Positions 61,799 to 64,000 of a DNA stretch of 64,000 nucleotides are shown here, piece after piece. Source of the stretch: Hymenobacter cheonanensis (lineage in GTDB: Bacteria > Bacteroidota > Bacteroidia > Cytophagales > Hymenobacteraceae); assembly GCF_030581075.1 (NCBI RefSeq), contig NZ_JAUQSW010000011.1, positions 1 through 64,000 on the forward strand, in the 5' to 3' direction. How positions within the stretch are numbered: position 1 is the first letter of the stretch; the number at the start of each line of letters is the position of its first letter. The notes under the pieces were generated by a model. It was not told the DNA's origin and made no database searches. It saw only the letters and a program-made list of their open reading frames with translations. The translations under genes were made by a program, and so were the position numbers.

Positions 61799-64000
61799 CT
61801 ATCGCACCCGCACCACGCCAGCCCCGTTATACGAGTGATACTCCGCATTATACATGGCATCGGCGCTCACCGGGCCGAGCTTGAACGTGCCCTTGCTCAC
61901 GGCCCTGGCCAGGTAGTAAAAGGTCTTGGGCCGGGGCGTGGCGGTGGTGAAGAGGTTGAGGCGGTCGTCGCGCACATCGAGGTAGTCGGGCTGGTCGGCC
62001 TTGGCCACGAAGCCGATTTCGCGGGTGGCGCCCAGGCGCGGATTTTCGATTTCGAGGCCGGCGGGCAGCAGGTCGGTGATGGCCACGTTCTTGACCTCGC
62101 CGGCCGCGTCGGCGGCCTGGATAGTGAGCTTTACCACCACCAAGTCATTCTGGCGGAAGCTGGCCGCGCGCACCGGCTGCCCGGTGCGCGTGAGGAACTG
62201 GCGGCGCACTTTCAGGTAGCTGTCTTCCTCGCGCACCCGGCCGCCGGCCGAGATGCCCTCGGCCTCCCAGAAGTAGTAGAGCGCGCCCGCGCCGCTAGCC
62301 TTCAGTAGCAGTTGATAGTTGGCCACGTTGTTCACCGTGAGGTCTTTGCCATCGAACTGGCCCAGCGTTTTGCCGCCCGCCGAGATGGTAGCGGTAGCCG
62401 TACTAGCTTGGCTTTTGCGGGCGATTTTGCCCAAGGCCAGCAGGGCAAAGGCGCGTTCCTGGGTGTTGAGGTAGGGTGCTAGGCGCACCTGCCGGCTCAG
62501 CTGCCGGGCAATGCTGTTGACCTGCGGGTTGGTAGGGTCGGCTTCGAGCAAGGCGTTGAGAGCCAGCGCCTCGTCGCGGATGGGCGAGGCGAAAGAGTCG
62601 CCCAGCTCGCGGCGCGACTTCTCGGGCGTGAACTGGGTGGGCAGCACCTCGCGGAAGGCCCGCTGCTGGCCGCCCAGCGCGTAGGTGCAGGCCAGCAGGA
62701 AGCGCGCATCGGGCGTGAGCAGCGGGCGGTTAGCCTTGTAGTAGTTGAGGGCCACGGCATCCTGGCGGCCGGAAAGGGCCAGCACGTAGAGCGAGTAGGT
62801 GATTTCGCGCTTGGCGATGGTGCGCTGGCGGGCTAGCCCGTCGGCCGTGAAATACTGGTAGGGCTCGGTTTCGCGCTTCTTGAGACGGAACTGCAAGTAG
62901 CGCAGCACCTTATCGAGGGTGCTCTGGTTCACGGCGAAGCCGGCCTGCCTGGCTTCGAGCAGGAAATGGGCGGCGTAGGCGGTGGCCCACCAGTTGTCGT
63001 AGTCGCCGCCCGGCCAGTAGCTGAGGCTGCCGTTGTAGAGCTGCATCGCCTCTATTTTGCGGATGGCTTCCTGTACGTTGTAGTTGGGGTTGTAGCGCTG
63101 GGCTTTGGCGCTAGCCCCCGTTTTCTGGCGCAGCGTGGCCGCGAGGTCGCCGAAATACAGCTGCGGAAACGCAGTCGACACGGTTTGCTCGAGGCAGCCG
63201 TAGGGGTATTCGAGCAGGTAGCTCAGGTCTTTTGCAACCTGCGTGAGCGGCGAGCGGCTCAGCATCAGCCGCGAGCGCTGGCCGGTGGGCAGGAAGTCGG
63301 TGCGCAGGTTAAGCGTGGCGGGTGCGCCGGCCGTGACCTCGCCGCTGCCGGTGCGCTTTTCCAGCGGCGCGGCCGGGCGGATGGGCATCTCTGTTGTTTC
63401 TCGGGTTAATGGTGCTTCAGGGTTTTTGGTAGTATATATACCAATGGAAATCATGTCATTTCCTACTGATTCCGCATTGATACGAAACATTACCATACGC
63501 TCAGCATTAGCGGGAATACTCACGTCGCGGCTTTGGCTTCTGAACGTCGGCATATCCATCGTTAGAAGCTCCTTATGAGTCAGCACTACTCTCAGCGACC
63601 CCATATCGTCGTTATTATTCCATAGCATTAAGTTGACACTTCCGCTTATTGTCTGCTTGGTCGTATTCGTCAGCGTCACCGGCACGTCAATTGTATCGCC
63701 GGGGCTCATAAACCGCGGCAGCGCCGTGCTAATCACCACCGGGTCGGCCACCTTCATCGTTTGCTCGGCGTTGCCGAAGGCGTCGTCTTTGTAGGCCACG
63801 GCCATCACGCGCAGCGCCCCGCTGAACTGCGGCACGCGCACCTTATAGCGCACCAGGCCGTTGGCATCGGCGGTGAGCAGGCCGCTCCACTTGGCCACGA
63901 GCTTCACGCGGCGGCTGGGCACGGGCGAGGTGCGGCGGGCCAGGTCGGCCGCGTCGCCGCCGCTGCTGCTGGTGCCCAGCTCGGGCAGCAGGAAGGGGTA
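61799..64000 (-). CDS. alpha-2-macroglobulin family protein, 3' part
   Basis: The C-terminal 733 or so residues of a large bacterial alpha-2-macroglobulin, a periplasmic or surface protease trap. The reading frame stays open to the window edge (the last visible upstream codons encode YPFLLPELGTSSSGGD), so the start lies outside. The thioester motif is in YPYGCLEQ, followed by the helical complement-like domain with GGDYDNWWATAYAAHFLLEA and a C-terminal receptor-like beta domain. The segment from about 63400 to 63670 is much lower in GC than the rest. Family members are often encoded near penicillin-binding protein 1C; that cannot be checked here. Confidence 0.92.
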   Translation of the reverse strand, partial: YPFLLPELGTSSSGGDAADLARRTSPVPSRRVKLVAKWSGLLTADANGLVRYKVRVPQFSGALRVMAVAYKDDAFGNAEQTMKVADPVVISTALPRFMSPGDTIDVPVTLTNTTKQTISGSVNLMLWNNNDDMGSLRVVLTHKELLTMDMPTFRSQSRDVSIPANAERMVMFRINAESVGNDMISIGIYTTKNPEAPLTRETTEMPIRPAAPLEKRTGSGEVTAGAPATLNLRTDFLPTGQRSRLMLSRSPLTQVAKDLSYLLEYPYGCLEQTVSTAFPQLYFGDLAATLRQKTGASAKAQRYNPNYNVQEAIRKIEAMQLYNGSLSYWPGGDYDNWWATAYAAHFLLEARQAGFAVNQSTLDKVLRYLQFRLKKRETEPYQYFTADGLARQRTIAKREITYSLYVLALSGRQDAVALNYYKANRPLLTPDARFLLACTYALGGQQRAFREVLPTQFTPEKSRRELGDSFASPIRDEALALNALLEADPTNPQVNSIARQLSRQVRLAPYLNTQERAFALLALGKIARKSQASTATATISAGGKTLGQFDGKDLTVNNVANYQLLLKASGAGALYYFWEAEGISAGGRVREEDSYLKVRRQFLTRTGQPVRAASFRQNDLVVVKLTIQAADAAGEVKNVAITDLLPAGLEIENPRLGATREIGFVAKADQPDYLDVRDDRLNLFTTATPRPKTFYYLARAVSKGTFKLGPVSADAMYNAEYHSYNGAGVVRVR

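Overview
The window reads as chromosome of a high-GC member of the Bacteroidota, most likely Hymenobacter or a close relative in Hymenobacteraceae. Four secreted proteins end in type IX secretion (T9SS) sorting domains of the YPNP type. Carboxypeptidase-regulatory-like proteins, a DUF3098 gene next to ftsX, a DUF2723 protein and an NlpC/P60 protein with TTG start are typical of the group. Shine-Dalgarno sequences are mostly absent, and TAnnTTTG-like -7 boxes (TACCTTTG) occur upstream of some genes. No rRNA, tRNA, CRISPR array, insertion sequence or phage gene was seen.

Layout. (a) 1-8.9 kb, minus strand: a GNAT-nitrilase fusion, a T9SS-sorted protein, and an unusual run of two tandem CarboxypepD_reg-like paralogues, CoA-transferase subunit A, a class C beta-lactamase-like hydrolase and CoA-transferase subunit B. 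(b) 8.9-17.9 kb, minus strand: conserved housekeeping block ribF-truB-uppP-DUF3098-ftsX and a large TamB protein. (c) 18-32.9 kb, mixed strands: tsaD, smpB, NlpC/P60 protein, ung, apaG, two methyltransferases, kdsA, a coiled-coil membrane protein, an ATP-pyrophosphatase of the diphthine-ammonia-ligase family, a GH3/serine-hydrolase fusion, two lipoproteins and an acyl-CoA ligase. (d) 32.9-42.7 kb: a DUF2723 membrane protein, a small T9SS protein and two clan-A-like glycoside hydrolases, one of them a 1215-residue T9SS-sorted multidomain enzyme. (e) 42.8-58.3 kb, minus strand: a Wzx/Wzy-type exopolysaccharide (EPS) locus. In transcription order it holds a hybrid histidine kinase, a receiver-only regulator, the priming sugar transferase, a half-length TolC-like outer-membrane protein, a Wzz/BY-kinase-like copolymerase, a Wzy/ligase protein, three GT2s, a 30-residue membrane peptide candidate, a GT14, a GT4-like enzyme and a flippase. 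(f) 58.8-64 kb: an S8 protease with SLH-like repeats and a T9SS tail, then the 3' part of an alpha-2-macroglobulin gene that runs off the window.

The most interesting candidate is the EPS locus. No Wza/OPX channel gene is present in the window. In its place sits a TolC-family protein with only one OEP repeat, translationally coupled to a copolymerase whose kinase motifs are degenerate. A two-component pair lies upstream and secreted glycosidases lie downstream, which suggests a self-contained matrix synthesis, export and remodelling module.

Intergenic spaces carry at least six long, nearly perfect palindromic elements of two related sequence families, plus a 150-bp inverted repeat at 61.6 kb. 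They look like a dispersed REP/MITE-like family.
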